Notes: generated from the letters alone by a model not told the origin. DNA of 64,000 bases from Paramixta manurensis (GCF_013285385.1 NZ_CP054212.1:806001-870000); one strand, 5' to 3'. Shown: positions 44,639 to 54,588, counted from the first letter of the stretch. Made by a program: numbers and translations.

Positions 44639-45253
44639 TTACGACAGCGCTACCTTGATACCTAGCGCGATTAGTACCCCACCCAGTAATTTATCAATCA
44701 GCTTTTGCGCTTTGGCGAGCCCACGCCGCACTGGCGCACTCTGGATCAGAAACACCAGTGTTGGCCACCACAGTACCGATAATCCCCAAATAATACCGGC
44801 ATACCACAGTTTCTCGCCAAAGCCAGAGTGAACGCTCAGCACTTGGGTAAACACGGAAAGAAAGAATAGCGTGGCTTTCGGATTGAGCAGGTTGCACAGG
44901 TAACCCTGTAAAAAAGCGCGGGTCAGTGAGGTTTTCTCACGACCAACATTACTCAAATCCATTTTGCTATTACCGCGTGCCATCAGGGCTTGAAGGCCGA
45001 CATAAATCAGATACGCCGCACCGGCATATTTTAACAGCATAAACAGCCACGGCGTGGTGGTGATCACTACCGCCAAGCCAGCGACACAATAGGTCATATG
45101 CGTCGCCACGCCGGAGATAACGCCAAGCGAAGTGACTAATGCCGTACCGCGCGAATAGCGTGCGGCGTTTTTAATGATCAGGAAAAAGTCGGGACCGGGG
45201 GAAAGCATCCCCAGCGTGGCAATGGTGGCGACGAATAAACTGGTTTCTAACAT
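44639..45253 (-). CDS. LysE/RhtB-family amino acid exporter
   Basis: Inner-membrane exporter of amino acids or homoserine lactones. It has 204 residues with six hydrophobic segments. Family marks are the N-terminal GMLSPGPDFFLIIKNAARYSRG, KYAGAAYLIYVGLQAL and the mid-protein FLQGYLCNLLNPKATLFFLS. The exported compound is not known. Convergent with the sugar porter and divergent from folA. Confidence 0.9.
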   Translation of the reverse strand: MLETSLFVATIATLGMLSPGPDFFLIIKNAARYSRGTALVTSLGVISGVATHMTYCVAGLAVVITTTPWLFMLLKYAGAAYLIYVGLQALMARGNSKMDLSNVGREKTSLTRAFLQGYLCNLLNPKATLFFLSVFTQVLSVHSGFGEKLWYAGIIWGLSVLWWPTLVFLIQSAPVRRGLAKAQKLIDKLLGGVLIALGIKVALS

Positions 45254-45446
45254 GACGCTATTCTGTGTTTAAAAATAAACAGCGAGTTTAGCATGCACAA
45301 GGGCGAATGGAGTGTCTAAAGTTTAAACAGAAGGTGGAAAAGAGGTATCAGGAAAACCTTTACGTAAAACCTTCACTCTCGCTATCGACGAAAGTTTCGC
45401 CTTTCCGTATGATGGCGCCAATTTTAGCCCCATAGAGTTTCATATG

Positions 45447-45926
45447 ATGATAAGTCTGATCGCGGCTTTGGCAGCCGATCGCGTTATTGGGATGGAAAAC
45501 GCAATGCCCTGGCATCTTCCCGCAGATTTAGCCTGGTTCAAGCGTAATACGTTAAATAAACCCGTCATTATGGGGCGTCTGACTTGGGAGTCACTCGGTC
45601 GCCCGTTGCCGGGACGGCAGAATATTGTGGTCAGCAGTCAACCGGGTCAGGCTGAAGGTGTGACTTGGGTGAGTTCACTGGATGCGGCGCTCAGCGCGGC
45701 CGGAGATGTGGAAGAGGTGATGGTGATTGGCGGCGGGCGGATTTATGAGCAGATGCTACCGCGTGCGGACCGCCTCTATCTGACGCATATTGATGCAGAA
45801 GTGGAGGGCGACACCCATTTCCCGGACTATGAGCCGGATGAGTGGCAGTCGACCTTTAGCGAGTTCCATGATGCGGATGAACAAAACTCACACAGTTACT
45901 GTTTTGAGATTTTAGACCGTCGTTAA
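45447..45926 (+). CDS. folA: Dihydrofolate reductase
   Basis: NADPH-dependent reduction of dihydrofolate, the trimethoprim target. From ATG 45447 (MISLIAALAADRVIGMENAMPWHLPADLAWF) it has 159 residues, the E. coli length; ATG 45444 would add one Met. The catalytic Asp27 is in LPADLAWFKRNT; GRLTWESLGRPLPGRQN and VIGGGRIYEQ bind the cofactor. E. coli has Asn where this has His in MPWHLP. Confidence 0.97.
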   Translation: MISLIAALAADRVIGMENAMPWHLPADLAWFKRNTLNKPVIMGRLTWESLGRPLPGRQNIVVSSQPGQAEGVTWVSSLDAALSAAGDVEEVMVIGGGRIYEQMLPRADRLYLTHIDAEVEGDTHFPDYEPDEWQSTFSEFHDADEQNSHSYCFEILDRR

Positions 45927-45933
45927 GCTTACT

Positions 45934-45954
45934 GGTCCAGGCATGGCCTGGACC
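45934..45954. terminator. Hairpin between folA and apaH
   Basis: GGTCCAGGC / GCCTGGACC, a perfect 9-bp stem with a 3-base loop, fills the gap between the converging folA and apaH stops. There is no T-run. The core resembles the palindrome between gpmB and rob. Confidence 0.5.
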
Positions 45955-46788
45955 TTACGCATTTTCAATACTGCGTTCGCGGTTCGAGGGCTGGGTAAAA
46001 TAGTGGTGGTCTTCAAAGCGAAGCAGGGTTAAATCACCGCCCCAGCAGCAGCCGGTATCCAGGCCGATAATGCCCTGTGGCGTTCCCTGGCCCTCTAACG
46101 AAGCCCAGTGGCCGAACACAATGGTGTAATCGCGCGCAACCGGGCCTTCAATAGCAAACCACGGTTTTAACGGCGGCGGGGCCGATTCCGGCGAGTCTTT
46201 ACAAATCATATCCAGTTGGCCGTTCGGAAAGCAGTAACGCATACGCGTAAGCGCATTGGTGCTAAAGCGCAAACGCGCCAGCCCACTGAGTTCCGGTGAC
46301 CAGTTATTCGGCATATCGCCATACATGGCGTTGAGAAACAGCGGATAACTATCGCTGGAGAGCACCGCTTCCACTTCGCGGGCGCAAATGCGTGCCGTTT
46401 CAATATCCCACTGCGGCGTGATGCCCGCATGCGCCATCACCAGCTTTTTCTCTTCATCTACCTGTAACAGCGGCTGGCGACGAAGCCAGTTCAGCAAAAC
46501 GTCGGCATCCGGCGCTTCCAGCAACGGTGTCAGGCGATCCTTCGGCTTGTTGCGGCTAATACCGGCATACACTGCCAGAAGATGGAGATCATGATTGCCT
46601 AATACCATACGCACGCAGTCGCCCAGTGAACGCACGTAACGTAATACTTCCAGCGAGCCTGGCCCACGGGCGACCAAATCACCGGTTAACCACAGAGTGT
46701 CCTGTTGCGGATCAAAAGCGACCTGCGCTAACAACGATTGCAGTTCATCATAGCAACCGTGGATGTCGCCAATTAGGTATGTACTCAT
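45955..46788 (-). CDS. apaH: Diadenosine tetraphosphatase
   Basis: Symmetrically cleaves Ap4A to 2 ADP and acts in decapping of Np4-capped RNAs. At 277 residues it carries the metallophosphatase motifs YLIGDIHGCYDELQSLL, TGDLVARGPGSLEVLR and MVLGNHDLHLLAVYAG, plus the later VMAHAGITPQWD. It is the last gene of the lptD-surA-pdxA-rsmA-apaG-apaH series, as in E. coli. Confidence 0.97.
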   Translation of the reverse strand: MSTYLIGDIHGCYDELQSLLAQVAFDPQQDTLWLTGDLVARGPGSLEVLRYVRSLGDCVRMVLGNHDLHLLAVYAGISRNKPKDRLTPLLEAPDADVLLNWLRRQPLLQVDEEKKLVMAHAGITPQWDIETARICAREVEAVLSSDSYPLFLNAMYGDMPNNWSPELSGLARLRFSTNALTRMRYCFPNGQLDMICKDSPESAPPPLKPWFAIEGPVARDYTIVFGHWASLEGQGTPQGIIGLDTGCCWGGDLTLLRFEDHHYFTQPSNRERSIENA

Positions 46789-46839
46789 TCAAATCTTACC
46801 TGGAGGAAGCAGTAAACCCGGCAGTCGCCAGCGTTGACA

Positions 46840-47217
46840 TTAATGGATATGCGTCTGGATCGCGAGACGGAACACCGGGATGTCGATGTGGAAAGTTTCG
46901 CCTTCCTCATCCACCATCACATAATGGCCCTGCATGGTACCCATTGGCGTTTCAAGGATCGCGCCGCTGGTGTACTGAAACTCGCTGCCGGGCGCAATAT
47001 GCGGCTGTTCGCCGACCACGCCTTCGCCCTGCACTTCGGTTTCACGACCGTTGCCATTGGTAATCAGCCAATAGCGGCCTAACAGTTGCACCGGGTTGCG
47101 CCCCAGGTTGCGAATCGTAATGGTATAAGCGAAAACGTAGCGTTCTTCTTCCGGTAAGGATTGCGACTCCACGTAGGCACTTTGCACCTGTACACAAACC
47201 CGAGGCGATTCGATCAT
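46840..47217 (-). CDS. apaG: ApaG (CorD) protein
   Basis: Conserved beta-sandwich protein associated with Co2+ and Mg2+ phenotypes; exact function not settled. Its 125 residues match E. coli ApaG. Motifs: EERYVFAYTITIRNLG, VQLLGRYWLITNGNG, EVQGEGVVGEQPHIAPG and TPMGTMQGHYVMVDEEG. Lies 3 bases after rsmA and 51 before apaH. Confidence 0.96.
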   Translation of the reverse strand: MIESPRVCVQVQSAYVESQSLPEEERYVFAYTITIRNLGRNPVQLLGRYWLITNGNGRETEVQGEGVVGEQPHIAPGSEFQYTSGAILETPMGTMQGHYVMVDEEGETFHIDIPVFRLAIQTHIH

Positions 47218-47220
47218 GGC

Positions 47221-48042
47221 TTACTTCTCCTGTGGATCAGGATGCGCGGTTAACCAGTTTGCTAACTGACAATACTGCGCGACAGAGATATTTTCCGCTC
47301 GCAACGTGGTATCAATCCCCATATCGTCCAGCGCTTCAATCGGGAATAAGTGCCCCAGACTATTGCGTAACGTTTTGCGTCGTTTACCAAACGCTTCGGT
47401 GGTAATACGGCTCAGCGCGCGAATATCGTTTACCGGATGCGGCAACGTTTCATAAGGCACCAGACGAACCACGGCAGAATCCACCTTTGGTGCCGGGGTA
47501 AATGACTCCGGCGGCACTTCCAGTACCGGAATGATTTGGCAGTAATATTGCGCCATTACGCTCAAACGCCCATAGGCCTTGCTTCCCGGCCCGGCGACCA
47601 GACGGTTGACCACTTCTTTTTGCAGCATAAAGTGCATGTCTTTGATAGCACGAGTATAGCTAAAAAGATGGAACATCAACGGTGTGGAAATGTTATACGG
47701 CAGGTTGCCAAATACCCGCAACGGTTGACCGCGTAGCTCTGCCAGTTCGGCAAAGTCGAAAGTCATGGCATCTTGCTGAAAAATGGTCAGTTTGGGGCCA
47801 AGGAACGGATGCGTTTGTAAACGAGCAGCAAGGTCGCGATCCAGTTCAATAACGGTTAACGCATCAATACGTTCACCAACAGGCTCGGTCAGCGCACCCA
47901 AGCCGGGGCCAATTTCAACCATTGCCTGGCCGGGTAAAGGGTGGATGGCAGACACGATGCTGTCAATAATATAGCTGTCGTTGAGGAAGTTTTGTCCAAA
48001 ACGTTTGCGGGCAAAATGGCCCTGGTGGACGCGATTATTCAT
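47221..48042 (-). CDS. rsmA: 16S rRNA A1518/A1519 dimethyltransferase (KsgA)
   Basis: Dimethylates two adjacent adenines near the 16S 3' end during late 30S assembly; loss gives kasugamycin resistance. The length of 273 residues matches E. coli. The SAM motif MVEIGPGLGALTEPV is at ~41-55 and the catalytic NLPY at ~113 (FGNLPYNISTPLMF). The start overlaps the pdxA end by 8 bases. Confidence 0.97.
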   Translation of the reverse strand: MNNRVHQGHFARKRFGQNFLNDSYIIDSIVSAIHPLPGQAMVEIGPGLGALTEPVGERIDALTVIELDRDLAARLQTHPFLGPKLTIFQQDAMTFDFAELAELRGQPLRVFGNLPYNISTPLMFHLFSYTRAIKDMHFMLQKEVVNRLVAGPGSKAYGRLSVMAQYYCQIIPVLEVPPESFTPAPKVDSAVVRLVPYETLPHPVNDIRALSRITTEAFGKRRKTLRNSLGHLFPIEALDDMGIDTTLRAENISVAQYCQLANWLTAHPDPQEK

Positions 48043-49027
48043 TACTGCTCTTAATCATGGTAATGGCGAGGTTAAGCGCCGTGATAAAGCTGCCCGCATC
48101 GGCGGTACCCTGGCCTGCCAGTTCCAGCGCGGTGCCATGGTCAACGGAAGTACGGATAAACGGCAGGCCGAGCGTGATATTCACCGCGCGACCAAAGCCC
48201 TGATATTTTAGCACCGGTAAGCCTTGATCGTGATACATCGCCAGTACCGCATCGGCTTCCTGCAGATATTTCGGTTGGAATAACGTATCCGCTGGCAACG
48301 GCCCGGTGAGCTTCATTCCTTGTTGGCGTAGCTCATTCAACGCCGGGATAATCGTATCGATCTCTTCGCGCCCCATATGGCCGCCTTCGCCAGCATGCGG
48401 GTTGAGGCCGCACACGAAAATATGGGGATCGCGAATACCGAATTTTTGCCGTAAGTCTTGGTGCAAAATCCCTATCACTTCATGCAGACTTTCCCGAGTA
48501 ATCGCATCAGCGACCGCTTTCAATGGCAGGTGGGTGGTAGCCAGCGCCACGCGTAACCCTTCGGTTGCCAGCATCATCACCACGCGATCGCGGGCGGCAC
48601 GCTCGGCAAAAAACTCGGTATGCCCGCTAAAGACAATACCGGCATCATTGATCACGCCTTTATGCACCGGGCCGGTGATCAAGGCGGCGAACTCGCCATT
48701 GAGGCAGCCATCGCAGGCGCGTGTCAGGGTTTCCAGCACATACTGGCTATTGGCGACGCATAATTCGCCTGCCCGCACCGGTTGTGCAAGCTCGACTGGC
48801 AGGACGGTCAGTGAACCAGCTTGCTGTGGTTGCGCCGCGACGCCGGGCTGATATTCGCGTAGCGCCAGCGGCACGCCCAGCATGGTTGCGCGTTCGCGTA
48901 ACAAAGAGGGCGATGCGCACACCACCAGTTCAACCGGCCAGTCACGCTGCGCCAGTTGAACGATGAGGTCGGGACCAATCCCGGCGGGTTCGCCGGGCGT
49001 GATCGCTACACGGTGATTACTGTGCAT
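48035..49027 (-). CDS. pdxA: 4-hydroxythreonine-4-phosphate dehydrogenase
   Basis: NAD-dependent enzyme of pyridoxal phosphate synthesis. From ATG 49027 (MHSNHRVAITPGEPAGIGPDL) it has 330 residues (E. coli 329); its start lies inside the last codons of surA. The metal-binding histidines occur in TTHLPLKAV, GLNPHAGEGGHMG and AMYHDQGLPVLKY. Coupled to rsmA. Confidence 0.96.
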   Translation of the reverse strand: MHSNHRVAITPGEPAGIGPDLIVQLAQRDWPVELVVCASPSLLRERATMLGVPLALREYQPGVAAQPQQAGSLTVLPVELAQPVRAGELCVANSQYVLETLTRACDGCLNGEFAALITGPVHKGVINDAGIVFSGHTEFFAERAARDRVVMMLATEGLRVALATTHLPLKAVADAITRESLHEVIGILHQDLRQKFGIRDPHIFVCGLNPHAGEGGHMGREEIDTIIPALNELRQQGMKLTGPLPADTLFQPKYLQEADAVLAMYHDQGLPVLKYQGFGRAVNITLGLPFIRTSVDHGTALELAGQGTADAGSFITALNLAITMIKSSNE

Positions 49028-50312
49028 TATTATCAAGGATCTTCACGTAAGCGGCAGCGCGTTGTTCCTGCATCCAGGTTTGCGCTTCCTCGGCGAATTT
49101 ACGGTTGAACAGCAGGCGATAAGCCCGCTCTTTTTGCGCCGCATCGGTTTTATCAACCTGACGTGTATCCAGCAATTGAATCAAATGCCAGCCAAAAGAG
49201 GAGTGAATCGGTTGGCTCATTTCACCTTTATTCAGACGCAGCAATGCATCACGGAATGCCGGATCGAAAACTTCTGGCGAAGTCCAGCCTAAGTCACCGC
49301 CCTGATTCGCTGAACCCGGATCGTCGGAAAGCTGTTTTGCCGCCGCGGCGAAAGAGGTTTTACCGCTCTTAATATCGGCGGCGATCTGCAACAGTTTCTG
49401 GCGTGCCTGATCGTCAGTCAATACCGGTGAAGGTTTGAGCAAAATATGGCGGGCGTGAACTTCGGTGACCGAAATATTTTGGCTCTCGCCGCGTAAATCA
49501 TTCACTTTCAAAATATGGAAACCGACGCCAGAACGAATTGGGCCAACAATATCGCCTTTTTTCGCCGTGCTGAGCGCCTGAGCGAACAGCGTCGGCAACT
49601 CTTCGATTTTACCCCAGCCCATATTGCCGCCTTTCAGCGCCTGCGGGTCGGCCGAATAGGTTACCGCCAGCTTACCGAAATCTGCGCCGCCTTTAATTTC
49701 GCCAACCAGTTGTTTTGCTAACGCTTCCTGATCATCCACCTGCTGCTGCGTCGGGTTTTCCGACAGCGGTAACAGGATATGGCTCAAGTTTAATTCTGTA
49801 CCCTGGGTATTTTGCGCGGCCATTTGCTTCGCGAGCGTATCCACCTCTTGCGGCAGGATAGTCACGCGGCGACGTACTTCGTTATTCCGCACTTCGGCAA
49901 TCTGCATCTCTTTGCGGATCTGCTCGCGGTAGGTGTTGTAGTTCATGCCGTCATAAGCCAGGCGGCTGCGCATTTCATCCAATGACATATGATTCTGCGC
50001 CGCAATATTGGCGATGGCTTGGTCAAGTTGCTGGTCGGTGATTTGCACCCCCATCTGCTTGCCCATTTGCAGAATAATGTTGTCCATAATCTGACGTTCA
50101 ATAATTTGATGGCGCAGCGTATTGTCATCTGGCAACTGTTGCCCGGCTTGTTGAGCCTGCGACTTCACGGTTTGCATCATGCCATCAACGTCACTTTCTA
50201 AAACCACACCGTTATTCACTACGGCGGCAACTTTATCAACGACTTGTGGGGCTGCGATCGCGGTGTTGGCGACAATCGCCACACCCAGTATCAGCATTCT
50301 CCAGTTCTTCAT
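49017..50312 (-). CDS. surA: Periplasmic chaperone / PPIase SurA
   Basis: Periplasmic chaperone delivering outer-membrane proteins to BAM. The 431 residues (E. coli 428) have a signal peptide (1-20, ending NTAIA|AP), an N-terminal chaperone domain (~21-170), two parvulin domains (ELNLSHILLPLSENPT from ~175 and VTEVHARHILLKPSPV from ~285), and a C-terminal helix. Follows lptD by 54 bases, as in E. coli. Confidence 0.97.
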   Translation of the reverse strand: MKNWRMLILGVAIVANTAIAAPQVVDKVAAVVNNGVVLESDVDGMMQTVKSQAQQAGQQLPDDNTLRHQIIERQIMDNIILQMGKQMGVQITDQQLDQAIANIAAQNHMSLDEMRSRLAYDGMNYNTYREQIRKEMQIAEVRNNEVRRRVTILPQEVDTLAKQMAAQNTQGTELNLSHILLPLSENPTQQQVDDQEALAKQLVGEIKGGADFGKLAVTYSADPQALKGGNMGWGKIEELPTLFAQALSTAKKGDIVGPIRSGVGFHILKVNDLRGESQNISVTEVHARHILLKPSPVLTDDQARQKLLQIAADIKSGKTSFAAAAKQLSDDPGSANQGGDLGWTSPEVFDPAFRDALLRLNKGEMSQPIHSSFGWHLIQLLDTRQVDKTDAAQKERAYRLLFNRKFAEEAQTWMQEQRAAAYVKILDNNAQ

Positions 50313-50366
50313 ACTTTTTCCATTCTTCTTTCCGCACTGCGGGTTTGCATGTCAAACATTACAACA

Positions 50367-52754
50367 TCAGAAAGCGCGCTGGTAAGGCAGAATGCCTTCA
50401 CGCAGCATTTCGTTAGTACCAAGACCGTAGTTCGGACTCAGGCCACGTAACTCAATGTTGAACGAGATTTGGTTGTCATATTCACTGCCGTTATTTTCAA
50501 AGCCGTTAAGCTTACGCTGGTAGCCGACGCGAATGGCGTAACAACAGGAGTTGTATTGCACACCCACTAACTGCTCAGCAGGCTGGTTGGCCTTGGTGTC
50601 GTAGTAGTACGCGCCTATCACGGACCAGGCATCGGCAATTGGCCAGCTTGCGGTTACACCCACTTGTGAAATACCGTCTTTAAAAATCGGGTTATTCAAA
50701 ATACTTTGTTGCGTCTGCACGCTTTGCGTGTAGTCCAGCGCCCTTGCGACATATTCCGGGCTGCTATAACGATAATTCAGTTGCACCATCCGGTCTGCAT
50801 CACGGCGGTACTCCAGCACCGCGTTACCCTGAGCGATATCATCCAAACGGGTATCGTATTGTAAGCCGCCGCGCGCGCCCCAACGATCGCTTATCTTCCA
50901 GTAGGTATCGCCGGCCCACACCAGGCTACCGGTATCATCCTGATCGTCGATACTCTCAATCCCAACACGCGAAGGGGTGAACGAGTAGATTTGACCTATG
51001 GACACGTTAAAACGTTCCACTAAATCTTGATCATAAATACGTGAGGTGATGCCGGTCGCGACTTGGTTCGCTGACGCGATGCGATCGAGGCCGCTGTAGG
51101 TGCGGTCACGGAACAGACCGGTGTAGTCAGTTTGCAGCAGCGTGGAGTCATAGGCTTGGATATGGCTCTGATCGCGGAACGGCGTATACAGATACTGCAC
51201 GCGCGGTTCGACGGTTTGCGTGTAGCCTTCGGACCAATCCATATTGCGCTCAAACACCATCTTACCGTCAACTTTGAATTGCGGCATGACGCGGTTGACT
51301 GACTCTTTTAACTGATTGTCTTTATTTCCACTGAGAGAGTTAAAGAAATCAACATCGCTCTGCTGATAGTGGGTCGCTAACAGTTTCGCTTCGGTATTAA
51401 TGCTGCCCCAGTCATTAGCCAGCGGCAGATTAATGGTTGGCTCAAGGTGTAAACGCACCGCGTCCGGGAGATCATGGTTTACGTTGCTAAACTGAACCGC
51501 CTGGGCGTACAGATGCGTGTCGAACGGGCCGACATCGTTCTGATAGTAGTTAAAATCAAACTGTGGCCGCGCACGATAAACGTTTTTCGACTGATTGATA
51601 TTAAAGACCTGGAAGTCCTTGGTCGAAACAGTGGCGTCCCAGTTAGTATCGGCATAACCGGCGCTGAATTTTTGTGTGGCATAGCCATCGGTCGATGAAT
51701 AATATTTCGAATCCAAATCATTGAAGTAATAAGGATCGCTGACCTTGGTATAGTTAGCGTTAAAACGCCAGTGCTGATCGTACACGCCGGAGTGACGCCA
51801 GTAGAATAACCAACGGTTAGAGTCATCATCGCGGTCAAGCCCACGGTCAGGCGCATCACGCTTAAATTGTTGGTCCGACGGCAGATAATCAAACTCAACC
51901 AAGCCCGCGCCTGCCTGAGTCAGGTAACGGAATTCGTTTTGCCACTGAAGGCCGCGGCGGCTCATATAGTTGGGTGTGATGGTGGCGTCAAACTGCGGCG
52001 CGATGTTCCAGTAATAGGGCAGCGTGAATTGAAAACCGTCTTTATTACCGTATTTCGCACTCGGGATCAGAAAACCGGAACGGCGGCGATCGCCAATCGG
52101 CAATTGCAGATAAGGGCTGTAAAAGACCGGCACCGAACCTATCTTAAAGCGTGCGTTCCAAATTTCGGCCACTTCTTCTTGCCGATCCTGAATCACTTCC
52201 GAACCGACCACGCTCCAGCTATTGGAGCCGGGTAAACAGGAGGTGAACGAACCGTTTTCTAAAATGGTATACCGATTATTGCCGCGTAATTTCATCTGGT
52301 CGGCAATGCCGCGCCCCTGACGCCCTACCAATTGATAGTCACCATTCCAAACGTTGGTATCTTTGGTGTTCAGGTTAGACCACGCTTTCGGACCTTTCAG
52401 GATGACCTGATTATCGTCATAGTGCACATTACCTAACGCATCCACGGTACGCGTTGGCGTGGTTTGCCCCGCCGCCTGACGCTGGTGAAGTTGCACCTCG
52501 TCAGACTGCAACCGGCTATTACCTTGCTGAACGTCAACTTTCCCGTTAAACACCGCGTCATTCGGGTAGTTACCTTTTACGCGGTCGGCATTGATGGTAA
52601 CCGGCAGTTGATTAGAATCCCCCTGTACCAGCGGTCGATTGTAATTAGGTACGCCTAGCATACATTGCGACATTAAGTCGTCGGCAAAGGATTGCTGACT
52701 GTAGAGGGCTGCGCCGATCATCGTGGCCAGCAAAGTAGGTATACGTTTTTTCAT
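50367..52754 (-). CDS. lptD: LPS assembly protein LptD
   Basis: Outer-membrane beta-barrel that inserts lipopolysaccharide with LptE. From ATG 52754 (MKKRIPTLLATMIGAAL) it is 795 residues (E. coli 784), with a signal peptide cleaved near SFA|DD. The OstA-like jellyroll occupies ~50-200 and the 26-strand barrel the rest. Four cysteines are in the expected places: SQCMLG near the N-terminus, TSCLPGSN near 170, and the pair in NSCCYAIRV near the end, matching the two interdomain disulfides. A longer frame start at 52790 lacks a signal peptide start. Confidence 0.95.
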   Translation of the reverse strand: MKKRIPTLLATMIGAALYSQQSFADDLMSQCMLGVPNYNRPLVQGDSNQLPVTINADRVKGNYPNDAVFNGKVDVQQGNSRLQSDEVQLHQRQAAGQTTPTRTVDALGNVHYDDNQVILKGPKAWSNLNTKDTNVWNGDYQLVGRQGRGIADQMKLRGNNRYTILENGSFTSCLPGSNSWSVVGSEVIQDRQEEVAEIWNARFKIGSVPVFYSPYLQLPIGDRRRSGFLIPSAKYGNKDGFQFTLPYYWNIAPQFDATITPNYMSRRGLQWQNEFRYLTQAGAGLVEFDYLPSDQQFKRDAPDRGLDRDDDSNRWLFYWRHSGVYDQHWRFNANYTKVSDPYYFNDLDSKYYSSTDGYATQKFSAGYADTNWDATVSTKDFQVFNINQSKNVYRARPQFDFNYYQNDVGPFDTHLYAQAVQFSNVNHDLPDAVRLHLEPTINLPLANDWGSINTEAKLLATHYQQSDVDFFNSLSGNKDNQLKESVNRVMPQFKVDGKMVFERNMDWSEGYTQTVEPRVQYLYTPFRDQSHIQAYDSTLLQTDYTGLFRDRTYSGLDRIASANQVATGITSRIYDQDLVERFNVSIGQIYSFTPSRVGIESIDDQDDTGSLVWAGDTYWKISDRWGARGGLQYDTRLDDIAQGNAVLEYRRDADRMVQLNYRYSSPEYVARALDYTQSVQTQQSILNNPIFKDGISQVGVTASWPIADAWSVIGAYYYDTKANQPAEQLVGVQYNSCCYAIRVGYQRKLNGFENNGSEYDNQISFNIELRGLSPNYGLGTNEMLREGILPYQRAF

Positions 52755-52994
52755 ACGCGGTATCGAGAATTCCGTGATAACTGGCATCATGCCTACAAAC
52801 GGTCAGAGACTAACTTACTCAACTGCGTTGCGCTAGTGTTAATCCTGTACTCGCGATAGTTCAAGTTGCCAGTGTGATGGCGGCAACTCTCTTTACGGTG
52901 AGCACCTTCTGTCCGCGTTGCCGTTAGGCAGTAAGATAAATGACAGGTATGATAATGCAATTTTGAGCCTTCGGCATGGCGAATTGAGGAGTAT

Positions 52995-53822
52995 ATGCGC
53001 TATTGGGGAAAAGTAATTGGTTTGGTGCTCGGTTTACTCTCCGGCACCGGCTTCTGGGGAATCGCGCTGGGCCTGCTTTTCGGTCATTTAATTGATAAAG
53101 CGCGCGCCTCACAAGGGCAGGGATATTTTGCGAATCAGCATACCCGCCAAACGCTGTTTTTCCGCACCACTTTCCAGGTTATGGGGCATTTAACCAAATC
53201 AAAAGGGCGGGTGACGGAGGCAGATATCCAGATTGCTTCGGCATTTATGGAACGTATGCAATTGCATGGGCAGGCGAGAACCGCGGCGCAGCAGGCGTTT
53301 CGTGAAGGCAAGCAGGGCGATTATCCGCTGCGTAATAAGTTGCGTGAACTGCGCAGCGCCTGCTTTGGTCGCTTCGATCTGATTAGGATGTTTCTGGAAA
53401 TACAGATTCAGGCGGCGTTTGCCGATGGCTCTTTACATCCGAATGAACGCCAGGTGCTGTATGTGATTGCCGAAGAGTTAGGGATCTCACGTACCCAGTT
53501 CGATCAGTTTCTACGCATGATGGAAGGCGGCCAACAGTTTGGCGGCGCCGGTTATGGTTACGGCGGCGGTTCTTCTCAGGGCGGGTTCCGCCAGGCGCAA
53601 CGTGGGCCAACGCTGGATGATGCCTGTAATGTTTTGGGCGTGAAGCGTAGCGATGATAATGCCACGATTAAACGCGCTTACCGTAAGCTGATGAGCGAAC
53701 ACCATCCTGATAAGCTAGTCGCAAAAGGGTTACCGCCGGAAATGATGGAGATGGCGAAGCAAAAGGCGCAGGAAATTCAGTCTGCCTATGATCTGATTCG
53801 TAAAGAGAAAGGGTTCAAATAA
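52995..53822 (+). CDS. djlA: Membrane-anchored co-chaperone DjlA
   Basis: Inner-membrane DnaJ-like protein stimulating DnaK, linked to Rcs capsule signalling in E. coli. The 275 residues (E. coli 271) have one N-terminal membrane segment with Gly dimerisation pattern (VIGLVLGLLSGTGFWGIALG), a TerB-like middle domain (~60-180), a Gly-rich linker, and a C-terminal J-domain with HPD (LMSEHHPDKLVAKGL). Divergent from lptD as in E. coli. Confidence 0.95.
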   Translation: MRYWGKVIGLVLGLLSGTGFWGIALGLLFGHLIDKARASQGQGYFANQHTRQTLFFRTTFQVMGHLTKSKGRVTEADIQIASAFMERMQLHGQARTAAQQAFREGKQGDYPLRNKLRELRSACFGRFDLIRMFLEIQIQAAFADGSLHPNERQVLYVIAEELGISRTQFDQFLRMMEGGQQFGGAGYGYGGGSSQGGFRQAQRGPTLDDACNVLGVKRSDDNATIKRAYRKLMSEHHPDKLVAKGLPPEMMEMAKQKAQEIQSAYDLIRKEKGFK

Positions 53823-53827
53823 AGTGG

Positions 53828-53852
53828 TTACAGGGGCGGTTCGCCCCTGTAA
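53828..53852. terminator. Hairpin between djlA and rluA
   Basis: TTACAGGGGCG / CGCCCCTGTAA form a perfect 11-bp stem with a 3-base loop between converging genes. No T-run is seen, so it may act partly through convergent arrest. Confidence 0.6.
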
Positions 53853-53863
53853 TCCCCACCTCA

Positions 53864-54517
53864 TCAAAACTCTGCCGGTTGCCGAAACGTCATAGGACTG
53901 CCGTACTGCGGATGGGTAATGGTGAGGCTTTCCGCATGTAATAACAGGCGCGAGGCCATAGCACGCGCCTCCGGGTGAGCATAAAAGTTATCGCCCAAAA
54001 TTGGGTGTCCCAGCGCCAACATATGCACGCGTAGCTGATGTGAGCGGCCGGTAATCGGTTTGAGTCGCACGCGTGCGCTGTTATTCGGAAAATAGTCCAG
54101 CACTTCATATTCAGTTTGCGCCGGTTTGCCGGTTTCGAAACACACTTTCTGTTTAGGCCGATTAGGCCAATCACAAATCAGCGGCAAATCGACCAGCCCG
54201 GTCTCTTTCTCTGGGTGCCCCCAAATCTGCGCGACATAAGTTTTCGACGGCTCACGCTCACGAAATTGCCGCTTAAGTTCGCGTTCTGCCGCTTTGGTTA
54301 ACGCCACCACCATCACGCCGCTGGTGGCCATATCTAACCGATGGACGGATTCCGCCGCCGGAAAACCACGCTGGATACGCGCCATAATACTGTCGTGGTG
54401 CTCTGGCAAACGACCGGGGACGGACAGCAAACCGCTCGGTTTATTGACCACGATAATGTGCTGGTCCTGGTAAAGCGTATGCAGCCAGGGATCGCGCGGC
54501 GGGTGGTAAGGTTCCAT
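53864..54517 (-). CDS. rluA: Dual-specificity 23S rRNA / tRNA pseudouridine synthase RluA
   Basis: Makes pseudouridine at 23S rRNA 746 and tRNA 32. Starting at ATG 54517 (MEPYHPPRDPWLHTLYQDQ) gives 217 residues (E. coli 219); the longer frame has an unsupported Pro/Gly-rich extension. The catalytic Asp is in SVHRLDMATSGVMVVALT (about 64), and the RluA C-terminal motif GRSHQLRVHMLALGHPILGD is present. Next to rapA as in E. coli. Confidence 0.95.
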   Translation of the reverse strand: MEPYHPPRDPWLHTLYQDQHIIVVNKPSGLLSVPGRLPEHHDSIMARIQRGFPAAESVHRLDMATSGVMVVALTKAAERELKRQFREREPSKTYVAQIWGHPEKETGLVDLPLICDWPNRPKQKVCFETGKPAQTEYEVLDYFPNNSARVRLKPITGRSHQLRVHMLALGHPILGDNFYAHPEARAMASRLLLHAESLTITHPQYGSPMTFRQPAEF

Positions 54518-54556
54518 AGGGTTTCCGGTTAGGCTTGGGTTAAGCAGGGCGGGAAA

Positions 54557-54572
54557 GGGCGGAAAACCGCCC
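54557..54572 (-). terminator. rapA terminator candidate
   Basis: GGGCGG-AAAA-CCGCCC lies 16 bases after the rapA stop. Leftward, TTTCCCGCCC follows the stem. It falls in the short gap before rluA. Confidence 0.5.
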
Positions 54573-54588
54573 CTCACCACCGGACACA